The notes under the pieces were generated by a model. It saw nothing but the letters and a program-made list of their open reading frames with translations, did no database searches and had not been told where the DNA came from. Of a DNA stretch of 36,445 nt, positions 15,937-23,598 are shown one piece after another; positions within the stretch are counted from its first letter, which is position 1, and each line of letters starts with the position of its first letter. The DNA is from Deltaproteobacteria bacterium (GTDB taxonomy: Bacteria > Myxococcota > JACRCW01), in NCBI GenBank assembly GCA_016218805.1, contig JACRCW010000149.1, positions 1 through 36,445 of the forward strand, read 5' to 3'. The position numbers and the translations under genes were made by a program.

Positions 15937-16308
15937 TCAGCCCTCGCCGAGCACCTTGCGGACCACGGCCAGGACGTCCTCAGCCTTGAACGGCTTGACA
16001 ATGAAGTCCGCCGCCCCCGCCTCAATGGCCTCCATCACCAGGCTCTCCTGCCCCAGCGCCGAACACATCACGATGACGCCCTTGGGATTCTCCAGCAGGA
16101 TCTCCTTGGTGGCCTCAATGCCGCTCTTGAACGGCATGACGATGTCCATGGTGGTCAGGTTGGGTTTGAGTTCCTTGTGCTTTTCCACGGCCTCCACGCC
16201 GTTGGACGCCTCGCCCACCACCTGGAAGTCGCCCCCCGCCGCGAAGATGTCCTTCAGCATGTTCCGCATGAAGACGGCATCGTCGACAATCAGCACGGTC
16301 TTCGGCAT
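15937..16308 (-). CDS. cheY: CheY-like single-domain response regulator
   Basis: This encodes 123 residues, a receiver domain and nothing else. The conserved residues are present: D9 and D10 for Mg2+, the phospho-acceptor D55 in TTMDIVMP, S83 in IVMCSALGQ at the switch Thr/Ser position, and K105 in DFIVKPF. It is closest by eye to CheY-type proteins (VLIVDDAVFMRNMLKDIF) rather than to DNA-binding regulators. It is placed between cheW and cheA, with 26 nt to cheW upstream and 69 nt to cheA downstream, so CheA is the likely phosphodonor and the CheC-like protein the likely phosphatase. The output partner is unknown. Confidence 0.93.
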   Translation of the reverse strand: MPKTVLIVDDAVFMRNMLKDIFAAGGDFQVVGEASNGVEAVEKHKELKPNLTTMDIVMPFKSGIEATKEILLENPKGVIVMCSALGQESLVMEAIEAGAADFIVKPFKAEDVLAVVRKVLGEG

Positions 16309-16334
16309 GTCCGAACCAGCCTTTCAGGGGGCGA

Positions 16335-16811
16335 TCAGGCCCCGGCGGGATGAGCAATGGCACTGGTGCGGCGCGGCGGCGAATCCTCCGCCTGGCACAG
16401 GCCACCAATCCGGTTGAAGATGAGTTCGGTGTCCAGCACGTTCAGGGCGCGGCCCTGGTGCACGTGGATGCGGGCAATGGCGCCGCCCTCGCGCGCGGGC
16501 GGCGTGCCCGCCTCGGGTGCCAGGGAGACAATCTCCCGCACCACGCCCACCAGCAGCGCCACGCTGCCGCCGCCGCGCTCCATCAGCAGCAGCCGGCCAC
16601 GCGTGACGTCCTGCGCGGGGAAGCGCGAGGACACCACCAGGCCCAGGTCCACCACGGTCATGACGCGCCCGCGGTGATGCGTGATCCCGCGGACCTGCGG
16701 CGGCAGACGCGGCAGCGCGGCAATGGAGCCCGGCTCCACCACCTTCACCACCTCCGCGGCGGGAACGGCGTGGGCTTCCCCACCCAGTTCAAAGACCAGC
16801 AACAGTTCCAT
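16335..16811 (-). CDS. cheW: CheW-like coupling protein
   Basis: This encodes 158 residues, a single CheW domain: an N-terminal beta segment (LLLVFELGGEAHAVPA), the VVKVVEP helix, LPRLPPQVRGITHHRGRVMTVVDL (the typical P-x2-v-x-G-x2-n-x-RG segment, with His in place of the usual Asn), and a closing NVLDTELIF. CheW links chemoreceptors to CheA in membrane-bound arrays. The last ~25 residues extend beyond the domain and look disordered. The gene follows mnmG by 76 nt and precedes cheY by 26 nt on the same strand. Confidence 0.9.
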   Translation of the reverse strand: MELLLVFELGGEAHAVPAAEVVKVVEPGSIAALPRLPPQVRGITHHRGRVMTVVDLGLVVSSRFPAQDVTRGRLLLMERGGGSVALLVGVVREIVSLAPEAGTPPAREGGAIARIHVHQGRALNVLDTELIFNRIGGLCQAEDSPPRRTSAIAHPAGA

Positions 16812-16887
16812 GGCGTGTCAGTGTGACCGTTCCTCCCCCGGGTACCGCCGGGAGCCGGGGCACCCTACCAGCGCCCTTGCGCGCGCC

Positions 16888-18792
16888 TCAAGCGCCCCCG
16901 GCGGCGGCGGGGCCGGCAGGCCGGGCACGCCGCGCGTGGACCGCCAGGATCCCCAGGGCCGCCGGTGTCACGCCGGCAATCTGCGCGGCCACCGCCAGCG
17001 TGGCGGGCCGGTGGCGTCGGAGCTTGTCCGCCACTTCCCGGGACAGCCCGGGGACCTCGCCCGCGGACACGTGCGGCGGCAGCGGCTCGTGTTCCAGGTC
17101 GCGGAGCTGCCGAAGGCGCGCGGCGTCGTCGGCACGGTAGCCCTCGTAACGGACCTCGGAGAGCACGCGCGCCCGCTCGCTCTCCGTGAGCGCACCCACC
17201 TCCGGGCACAGCGCGGCCACCTGCGCGCCGGTCACGCCCGGGCGGCAGGCCAGCGTGGCCACGCTCATGGGGCCGGACAGCGGGAGGAGACCGGCGCGTT
17301 GCAGCGCCGCGTTCTGTTCGGTGGACGGATTGAGCATGTGCGCGCGCAGCCGCGCCTTGACGTCAGCCAGCGCGGCTTCCCGCTCCGCCACACGCGCGCG
17401 CCGCGCCGCGGCCACCAGGCCCGCGCGGTGCCCGTGCTCGCACAGGCGCGCCTGCGCACTGTCCTCACCCAGCCACAGCCGGTGCTCCGCGCGGGAGGTC
17501 AGCATCCGGTAAGGCTCCGGCGCGTCCCGCTCGACCAGATCGGACACCATCACGCCCGCGTACGCCTCGTCCCGCCGCAGCACCAGCGGGGCCTGGCCGC
17601 GCAACCACAGCGACGCGTTGAGTCCCGCCCACAGGCCCTGCGCCGCCGCCTCCTCGTAACCGGAGGTGCCGTTGACCTGGCCGGCCAGGTACAGCCCGGG
17701 CACGTGGCGCGTCTCCAGCGTCGGGTGCAGGCCGGTGGGCGGCACCATGTCGTATTCCACCGCGTAGCCCCAGCGCATGACCTCCGCGCGTTCCAGGCCG
17801 GGAATCCGGCGCAGGAATGCCAGCTGCACGTCCACGGGCAGGCTGGTGGACAGGCCGTTGGGGTAGACCTCGCGCGCGTCCAGGCCCTCCGGTTCCAGGA
17901 ATACGTGGTGGCGCTGTTTGTCCGCGAACCGCACCACCTTGTCCTCAATGGACGGGCAGTAGCGCGGGCCGGTGCCCTCAATGACGCCGGTGAACAGCGG
18001 GCTGCGGTCCAATCCCGCACGGATGACGTCGTGCACGGCGCTGTTGGTGTACGTGAGGTGGCAGGGCACCTGCGGCAGCGGGACATGCGCCGGTTCCAGC
18101 GCAAAGGGCCGCGGCGTCTCCGGCGGCTGCACCTCCAACCGCCCAAACTCAATGGTGCGCGCATCCAGCCGCGGGCACGTCCCCGTCTTCATGCGGCGCA
18201 GCGTGAAACCCAGCGCGGCCAGCGACCGCGACAGGCCTGCGGCGGCGGGTTCGCCCGCGCGCCCGCCGGGACGCTGCGCGGGGCCCACGTGCATCAGCCC
18301 CTGCAGGAACGTCCCCGTGGTCACAATGACCACCGGGGCGCGGAACTCCTCCCCCAGCGCGGTGCGCACGCCCCGCACGCGCGCGGTGTCCGCGTCCACC
18401 AGGATTTCCTCCACGCTGCCCTGCCGCAGCGCCAGGTGCGGCGTGTTCTCCACCACCCCGGTCATGTAGCGGCTGTAGCGCCACAGGTCCGACTGGCAGC
18501 GCGTGGACTGCACCGCGGGGCCCTTGGAGGCGTTCAGCGTGCGGAACTGGATCGCCGTGGCGTCGGCGGCGCGCGCCATCTCGCCGCCCAACGCGTCAAT
18601 CTCACGCACCAGCTGGCCCTTGCCCACCCCGCCAATGGCCGGGTTGCAGCTCATGGCCCCCACGCGGTCCAGTGACAGGGTCACCAGCAGCGTGGATTGC
18701 CCCGTGCGCGCCAGCGCCAGCGCCGCTTCAATGCCGGCGTGCCCGGCACCAATGACAATGGCGTCATGCGACGAGACGAGAGAGCAACCCAT
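16888..18792 (-). CDS. mnmG: tRNA uridine 5-carboxymethylaminomethyl modification enzyme MnmG (GidA)
   Basis: This encodes 634 residues, the usual length. The FAD-binding GAGHAG motif is at residues 15-20; the family signatures SCNPAIGGVGKGQLVREID, GPRYCPSIEDK (with the conserved Cys), FLEPEG, NGLSTSLP and NGTSGYEEAAAQG are all intact, and the C-terminal helical MnmE-binding/tRNA domain is complete. With MnmE it installs the cmnm5 group on the wobble uridine of certain tRNAs. The bacterial neighbours often seen with it (mnmE, rsmG, parAB) are not here; instead it sits between an SRPBCC gene (9 nt upstream) and the chemotaxis genes (76 nt downstream). A TAGGAC sequence shortly before the ATG could be a -10 of its own. 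Confidence 0.97.
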   Translation of the reverse strand: MGCSLVSSHDAIVIGAGHAGIEAALALARTGQSTLLVTLSLDRVGAMSCNPAIGGVGKGQLVREIDALGGEMARAADATAIQFRTLNASKGPAVQSTRCQSDLWRYSRYMTGVVENTPHLALRQGSVEEILVDADTARVRGVRTALGEEFRAPVVIVTTGTFLQGLMHVGPAQRPGGRAGEPAAAGLSRSLAALGFTLRRMKTGTCPRLDARTIEFGRLEVQPPETPRPFALEPAHVPLPQVPCHLTYTNSAVHDVIRAGLDRSPLFTGVIEGTGPRYCPSIEDKVVRFADKQRHHVFLEPEGLDAREVYPNGLSTSLPVDVQLAFLRRIPGLERAEVMRWGYAVEYDMVPPTGLHPTLETRHVPGLYLAGQVNGTSGYEEAAAQGLWAGLNASLWLRGQAPLVLRRDEAYAGVMVSDLVERDAPEPYRMLTSRAEHRLWLGEDSAQARLCEHGHRAGLVAAARRARVAEREAALADVKARLRAHMLNPSTEQNAALQRAGLLPLSGPMSVATLACRPGVTGAQVAALCPEVGALTESERARVLSEVRYEGYRADDAARLRQLRDLEHEPLPPHVSAGEVPGLSREVADKLRRHRPATLAVAAQIAGVTPAALGILAVHARRARPAGPAAAGGA

Positions 18793-18801
18793 GCGGCGGT
18801 C

Positions 18802-19260
18802 CTAGCACAGCGTTCCGAACACGGACCGCAGCACGGTGTGCCGGTGGCGCAGTTGCGCCTCCAGCATGGCGCGGATGAACGGCGCGCTGACCGCCCGGCC
18901 CAGCGAGCCCAGCGGCGCGCGGTAGTGCACTTCGTCCACCAGCGTGCACCCGCCGGGCACCGGCAGGATGCGGTGGTGGTGCTCCCACGTTGGGAACGGC
19001 GCTCCCACCGCCACGTCCACCCAGCCGCACGGGGGCTGCACGCGCTCCACGCGGGAACGCCAGCGCAGCCGGAACGGCAACGGCGACAGCACCCGCACCC
19101 CCAGCACCACCACGCGGCCCTCCTCCAACGGAGCGGACTCCAGGATCACCACGTTCCCGTCGGGCGGCGTGAGCGCAGACAGCGTGTCCGGCGCGGCCAG
19201 GTATCTCCACGCGGCTTCCGGAGAGGCGCGCACGGTGAGCTCACGAACGAACACCTCCAC
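18802..19260 (-). CDS. SRPBCC-fold ligand-binding protein
   Basis: This encodes 152 residues that match the SRPBCC/START-like fold of the polyketide-cyclase/dehydrase type: an N-terminal strand with VRASPEAAWRYLAAP, a middle PFPTWEHHHRI, then GGCTLVDEVHYRAPLG and the long C-terminal helix ending in LRHRHTVLRSVF. Similar domains occur alone or fused to NAD-dependent epimerases. The fold binds hydrophobic ligands; the ligand here is unknown. It starts 3 nt after the M20 peptidase stop and ends 9 nt before mnmG, so it lies inside the same transcription unit. Confidence 0.83.
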   Translation of the reverse strand: MEVFVRELTVRASPEAAWRYLAAPDTLSALTPPDGNVVILESAPLEEGRVVVLGVRVLSPLPFRLRWRSRVERVQPPCGWVDVAVGAPFPTWEHHHRILPVPGGCTLVDEVHYRAPLGSLGRAVSAPFIRAMLEAQLRHRHTVLRSVFGTLC

Positions 19261-19263
19261 GCG

Positions 19264-20283
19264 TCACCCGCCCAGCAGCGCGCGCGCCAGGGCGGCGTAG
19301 CGGCGCGTGCCCTCGATGAGATCCGCCTTGAGCACGTGCTCGTGATCCGTGTGCGCGTCATGGATGGAGCCCGGTCCCAGGAGCAATGGGGTGCCCACGG
19401 ATTGCAGGTAGGGAATGTCAGAGCCAAACCGGACCACCTCGGCGTGCTCGCCCGGCGGGACGTGGCAGCGGACGGGGTCCGTTCCGCCCAGCCGCTCCAG
19501 CCGAACGTGCGGCGGCAGCAGGGCGCGCGCGGTGCGCTCCGCGTCATCCACCGGCATGCCCAGGCGGAAGATCCCGCGCGCGGTGGCGGACGGGGCCAGC
19601 ACGTTGGGCGCCACGCCGCCATCCAGCAGGCCCACGTTCACCGTGGTGTCGCCCAGCTCGGGGTCCGCCGGCCAGGTGTGGTGCAACAGCGCGTGCGCCG
19701 CGTCCACCAGCGCGTGCGTGGCGGACCGCCCGCGCTCCGGGTACGCCGAATGCCCCGCCATGCCATCCGCGACGAGGCGGAACGACAGCGTGCCCTTCTG
19801 CGCGCTGGCCAGCGTGAGCCCGGTGGGTTCCCCGTTGATGAAGTACCGCAGGCGCGGCGCAAAGCCCGTCGCCGCGGCGCGTGCGCCGTCGCTCTCCGTC
19901 TCCTCGCCCACGAGGAACATCACGCCCACGCGCAGCTCACCCGCCTGGCGGAGTCCGGACAGCGCACACAGCATGGCGGCGGCGGCACCCTTGGCGTCAC
20001 ACGTCCCGCGGCCGGTGAGCCGGTCTGCCAGCTCTGCGGGCGGGAGGTACGGCGGCACCGTGTCCAGGTGCGTGGTGAACAGCACCTCCGGCGCCACGGC
20101 GGGATCCCACGCCGCCACGTTGACGCGGCCGGGGGCGCCCACCTCCTGCGTCCGCACCGCCAGCCCCAGCGTCCGGCACAACCCGGCGGCCAGCTCCATG
20201 ACGTGGGCTTCGCTGCCGGTGGTGCTCTCCACCCCGCACAGGTCCAGCGTGAGGCGCACCGGGTCCCCCAGGCGCGCGGTCAC
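19264..20283 (-). CDS. M20-family metallopeptidase (ArgE/DapE-like deacylase)
   Basis: This encodes 339 residues. The GTG start at 20283 overlaps the phhB stop as GTGA. The M20 metal and catalytic residues are complete: H72 and D74 in TTHLDTVPP, the bridging D96 in GRGTCDAKG, E127 (base) and E128 in GEETESDG, E152 in NGEPTG, and a C-terminal metal histidine in SIHDAHTDHEH. The insert dimerisation domain carries GMAGHSAYPERG. The family removes N-acyl or peptide groups (for example acetylornithine, succinyl-diaminopimelate or LysW-linked lysine). The short length is like the ArgE/LysK branch; I cannot fix the substrate. No arginine or lysine pathway gene is adjacent. Confidence 0.9.
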   Translation of the reverse strand: MTARLGDPVRLTLDLCGVESTTGSEAHVMELAAGLCRTLGLAVRTQEVGAPGRVNVAAWDPAVAPEVLFTTHLDTVPPYLPPAELADRLTGRGTCDAKGAAAAMLCALSGLRQAGELRVGVMFLVGEETESDGARAAATGFAPRLRYFINGEPTGLTLASAQKGTLSFRLVADGMAGHSAYPERGRSATHALVDAAHALLHHTWPADPELGDTTVNVGLLDGGVAPNVLAPSATARGIFRLGMPVDDAERTARALLPPHVRLERLGGTDPVRCHVPPGEHAEVVRFGSDIPYLQSVGTPLLLGPGSIHDAHTDHEHVLKADLIEGTRRYAALARALLGG

Positions 20284-20579
20284 GGTTCCACCGCGGCCAG
20301 CAGCGGCTCCACCGCCCGCGCCAACGCCACGTCCCGCTGGGTCACGCCGCCGGCGTCATGCGTGCTGACCCGGATGACCAGCGCAGCGCCAGTCACGGTG
20401 AGGTCCGGGTGGTGGTCCTGCGCCACGGCCACGCGCGCCACGCGCCCCAGCAGTTCCACCGCGACGGTGAAGTCCCGGGTGCGGGCGGTGCGCTCCAGCG
20501 CGCCACCGCGCGCAGTCCAGCCGGGGAGTCCGGCCAGGAGGTGGGCCAGCTCAGCATCAGACAGGAGGGCAGGAGCCAT
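20280..20579 (-). CDS. phhB: Pterin-4-alpha-carbinolamine dehydratase
   Basis: This encodes 99 residues, the full length of the family. The active-site pattern is seen as H56 and H57 in QDHHPDL, and H74 and D75 in STHDAGG, followed by T-x-RD near the C-terminal helix. The enzyme dehydrates 4a-hydroxytetrahydrobiopterin formed by aromatic amino acid hydroxylases, and in other settings DCoH-like proteins have side roles. No hydroxylase gene is in the window. It is the first gene of a long minus-strand string and its start lies 113 bp from the divergent acyl carrier protein gene. Confidence 0.93.
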   Translation of the reverse strand: MAPALLSDAELAHLLAGLPGWTARGGALERTARTRDFTVAVELLGRVARVAVAQDHHPDLTVTGAALVIRVSTHDAGGVTQRDVALARAVEPLLAAVEP

Positions 20580-20692
20580 GGTGCCGTTCTGCTAGCGGTG
20601 GCGACGGCGGCCGGCAAGGGTGGCTCAGGCCGGTGCGTGGAAGTGGCGGCCGTGCGCTAGGCTGGCCGCAACGCCCAACGGAGATACCGCCC

Positions 20693-20965
20693 ATGCCCGT
20701 GCCCACCCAGGATGAGATTGGCCAGCGCATCAAGAAGATCCTTGCGGAGGATTTCAAGGTCGATCCCGCCCGCGTCACGCCGGACGCCACCTTCCGCGGT
20801 GACATGGCCATGGACAGCCTGGACGTGGTGGACCTGGTGTTCTTTGTCCAGAAGGAATTCCAGATCAAAGCAAAGGTGGAGGAGTACCAGGACATCAAGA
20901 CGTTCAAGCGCCTCGTGGAGCACCTCCACAACAAGCTGCAGAACCCCGCGCCACCGCCGGGCTGA
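20693..20965 (+). CDS. Acyl carrier protein
   Basis: This encodes 90 residues from ATG 20693, chosen because a GGAGA ribosome site (20680-20684) fits it and the N terminus then aligns with other carrier proteins; the frame is open upstream to 20633 but that part is not family-like. The phosphopantetheine attachment site is S42 in MAMDSLDVVDLV, set in the usual helix II. The segment FFVQKEFQIKAKVEEY is also typical. It is probably a stand-alone carrier for fatty acid or related acyl chemistry; no synthase gene lies nearby, so it may not be the housekeeping AcpP. Confidence 0.93.
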   Translation: MPVPTQDEIGQRIKKILAEDFKVDPARVTPDATFRGDMAMDSLDVVDLVFFVQKEFQIKAKVEEYQDIKTFKRLVEHLHNKLQNPAPPPG

Positions 20966-21062
20966 GCGGGACCCGTCACGCGGCGCTGTTCCCAGGGGGG
21001 GGATCTCGCCCAATGGTCCGTTCCCACAAATGACGCGCGCCCCCGCAACTTGGATTTGTCCG

Positions 21063-21078
21063 TTCAACCATGGTTGAA
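21063..21078. promoter_or_regulatory. 16-bp perfect palindrome, possible operator
   Basis: TTCAACCATGGTTGAA is a perfect dyad in an AT-richer patch of the 190-bp gap between the convergent acyl carrier protein and serA genes. Its form fits a dimeric transcription-factor site, but it is downstream of both flanking genes, so its role is unclear. No T-tract follows, which argues against a simple terminator. Confidence 0.4.
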
Positions 21079-21155
21079 GCACTTCTTCTGTCAGGCGTCC
21101 GCGCGAATGACGAGGTCGCCTCCAGCCCGCGCAAGCGCCGGGCCCTGCCGGACTC

Positions 21156-22388
21156 TCAATACAGGATGCGCGTCTTGATGGAGGTGGACAGCCGGCTGAT
21201 TGCGGCGTTCACGTCGGAAGACACGTCCTGGTCCAGGTCCATCACCAGGCAACCAATGTCCGGGTCCGTGGAGAGCATCTGCGCGTGGATGTTCGCGTTC
21301 AGGTCACTCACGGCCTTGTTGATGTCCTTGAGCACGCCCGGGACGTTGCGGTGGATGTTGAGCAGGCGGTGCGTGCCCCGCGCGGGCGGCAGCTCCACGG
21401 CGGGGAAGTTGACCGCCCCCGTCGTAGCGCCCTGCGTAACGAACTTGATGAGCGATGTGGACACCTCCGTCCCAATGGCGCTCTGCGCTTCTTCCGTCGA
21501 GCCGCCCACGTGGGGCGTGAGGATCACATTGGGCAGCCCCTGCAGCTCGGTCTTGAACCCGTCGGCCGCGCTGGATTCCGGCTCCTCCGGGTAGACGTCC
21601 ACCGCCGCGCCCGCCAGGTGCGCCGTGCGCAGCGCGTTGGCCAGCGCGTTGATCTGCACCACGGTGCCGCGGCTGGCGTTGAGCAGACACGCGCCGGGCT
21701 TCATCACCGCCAACTGCTCCGGCCCAATCATGTTCCTGGTCTGCGCCGTCTCCGGCACGTGCAGCGTCACAAAGTCACTCTGCCCCAGCAGTTCGGCCAG
21801 CGTGCTGCAGCTGCGCGCGTTGCCCAACGGCATCTTGGTGACGATGTCATAATAGATGACGCGCAGGCCCATGGACTCCGCCAGGATGGACACCTGCGTG
21901 CCGATGTGGCCGTAACCCACGATGCCCAGCGTGCGCCCGCGCACTTCATGGCAGCCGGTGGCGATCTTCTTCCAGACGCCGCGGTGCAGCTCGCTGCTGC
22001 GGTCACCCAGCTGGCGTGAGAGCGCCACAATCTCCGCAATGACGAGCTCCGCCACCGAGCGGGTGTTGGAAAACGGCGCATTGAACACGGGCACGCCGTG
22101 CCGGTTGGCTTCCGCCAGCGCCACCTGGTTGGTCCCGATGCAGAAGCAGCCCACCGTCATCAACCGCGGCGCCTGCGCCAGCAGCGTGGGGGTCACCTGC
22201 GTCTTGGAGCGGATGCCCAGCACCTGCACGTCGGCCAGCGCGCGGGTCAGCTCGGCTTCCGGCAGCGAGCCCTTGCGCACCTCCACGTGGAAGCCCTCCG
22301 CGCGGAAGTTGTCCACCGCGGTGGTGGAGACGTTCTCAAGCAGCAGGACTTTCACGGGTTCCCTGGAGTACGAAGTCGCCGTTGTCAT
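21156..22388 (-). CDS. serA: D-3-phosphoglycerate dehydrogenase
   Basis: This encodes 410 residues, the same length as E. coli SerA and of the same short type with one C-terminal ACT domain. The start ATG 22388 gives the expected N terminus (VKVLLLENVSTTAVDNF). The Rossmann motif is GIVGYGHIGTQV; the catalytic region has NASRGTVV and PHVGGSTEEAQ; the ACT domain covers about residues 335-410 (GTHRLLNIHRNVPGVLKDIN). It oxidises 3-phosphoglycerate to 3-phosphohydroxypyruvate, the first step of serine synthesis, and may be feedback-inhibited by serine through the ACT domain. Only 25 bp separate its start from the divergent gene at 22414. Confidence 0.96.
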   Translation of the reverse strand: MTTATSYSREPVKVLLLENVSTTAVDNFRAEGFHVEVRKGSLPEAELTRALADVQVLGIRSKTQVTPTLLAQAPRLMTVGCFCIGTNQVALAEANRHGVPVFNAPFSNTRSVAELVIAEIVALSRQLGDRSSELHRGVWKKIATGCHEVRGRTLGIVGYGHIGTQVSILAESMGLRVIYYDIVTKMPLGNARSCSTLAELLGQSDFVTLHVPETAQTRNMIGPEQLAVMKPGACLLNASRGTVVQINALANALRTAHLAGAAVDVYPEEPESSAADGFKTELQGLPNVILTPHVGGSTEEAQSAIGTEVSTSLIKFVTQGATTGAVNFPAVELPPARGTHRLLNIHRNVPGVLKDINKAVSDLNANIHAQMLSTDPDIGCLVMDLDQDVSSDVNAAISRLSTSIKTRILY

Positions 22389-22413
22389 GGTTCCCAACCG
22401 TCGGTGAGGGGGC

Positions 22414-23598
22414 ATGGACCATACCCGGAATGGCCTGGAACGGAAGAGGCGGCGCGCGGCGGCTGCCGTGGCGCTGTGCTGCGCCGTGGGCGGCGGCGTG
22501 CAGGCGCAGCAGGACGGTGCCACGGTTTCCGCGCGCGCGTGGCTGGCGGTAATGGCCGGCCTACCGGCGGACGCAGCGCTGCCGCATGAACGGCTGTCCG
22601 CCGCGGGGCTGAAGGCGGAAGCCGTTCCGGGCGGGTGGGTGGTCCGCCGGGGCGGGGGGACCCCGTCCATGACGCTGGTGGCGGCGCTGCGGCCGGCCGA
22701 CTGCCCGGCACACTCCACCGTGGACGACCGCGGCGGCCTGCAGGCGTGCGGTCTGCGGCGGGGGCTGGCCTTTGCGGCGGCAGCGCTGGCGGCGGTGGAG
22801 TCCCAGTCCGGCCCGGCGCTGTTGCTGCGCACCTCCGCCGAAGCACCGCCCACCCCCGGCGGCCCCGCGGTGTTTGAAGGCGGCTTCCGCGATGGGCCGC
22901 TGGCCGTGGTGCAGACCGGATGCAAGACGCGCGTCCCCGTCACGTTGTCCGTTGGCGGCGCGGCAGTCCCGCCGGGGCAGCCGCAGCAGCACAGCGCAGT
23001 GTGGCGCTTGTCGCGCGCGGCGCAGCGGGTGGAGGAGCACCGCTTTCCGGTGCGCGCGCGCGGTGACCTGGCCGGGCTGCTGGGAGTGCTGGGGGGGACG
23101 GCGCACCCCGCCGCGGCCACCTTCCGGACGTGGGCGGCGGGCCAGCCGGCGCCGGCGGGGGACGAACTGGACGCGGACCCGCGTTGGGCGGCGGTGCTCC
23201 GCACCACCTGCCAGGTGGAAGCCGTCTCGCCGCGCACGCGGGGCGGGGCGGAGGCGCGGCTGGGGTGTTTCGCGTCCCCGGCGGAGCAGGCGCAGGAGGT
23301 GGGGTGGCAGCTGGTGGACGTGGTGCAGGATCCGGTGGTGGTGGTGGAGCGCGTGGTGGAACACCCGCCGCCCGCCACGTCGTTGTCCGATGGTGCACGG
23401 CGCCGCCTGGAGCGCGCCCTGGAAGCGGTCCCGGTTGCCGCGCTGCTGCCGTGTTCGCCTGGGCAGGGCGCGGCATTCGCCGCCGGGACGGCCATGGGAG
23501 TGCCGGTGTTTGGCCCGGGGGCGGCGGACCGCATGGACGTCGGAGAATTCGCCGCGGGTGTGCGCCGCCTGCGCGCGCTGGTGGAGCCGGGCCGATGA
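22414..23598 (+). CDS. Secreted protein resembling a degenerate M20 peptidase
   Basis: This encodes 394 residues with a signal peptide: basic KRRR, a hydrophobic core AAAAVALCCAVGGG, and VQAQ at the likely cleavage site. A purine-rich GAGGGG lies just before the ATG. I recognise no close family, but the layout recalls M20: a central strand/helix pair with STVDDRGG where M20 has GRG-x-D-x-KGG, RTSAEAPP where M20 has the catalytic EE, and a C-terminal GVPVFGPGAADRMDVGEF like the metal-binding end. The first histidine and the catalytic Glu pair are not visible, so it would be inactive. This is inference from pattern only. The stop overlaps the next start as ATGA, so it is translationally coupled to the UPF0489 gene. 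Confidence 0.7.
   Translation: MDHTRNGLERKRRRAAAAVALCCAVGGGVQAQQDGATVSARAWLAVMAGLPADAALPHERLSAAGLKAEAVPGGWVVRRGGGTPSMTLVAALRPADCPAHSTVDDRGGLQACGLRRGLAFAAAALAAVESQSGPALLLRTSAEAPPTPGGPAVFEGGFRDGPLAVVQTGCKTRVPVTLSVGGAAVPPGQPQQHSAVWRLSRAAQRVEEHRFPVRARGDLAGLLGVLGGTAHPAAATFRTWAAGQPAPAGDELDADPRWAAVLRTTCQVEAVSPRTRGGAEARLGCFASPAEQAQEVGWQLVDVVQDPVVVVERVVEHPPPATSLSDGARRRLERALEAVPVAALLPCSPGQGAAFAAGTAMGVPVFGPGAADRMDVGEFAAGVRRLRALVEPGR

Noticed and set aside
13717..20595. Several long plus-strand open frames across cheA, mnmG and the M20 gene
   Set aside because: All are antisense shadows of conserved genes, with biased composition and no recognisable motif.
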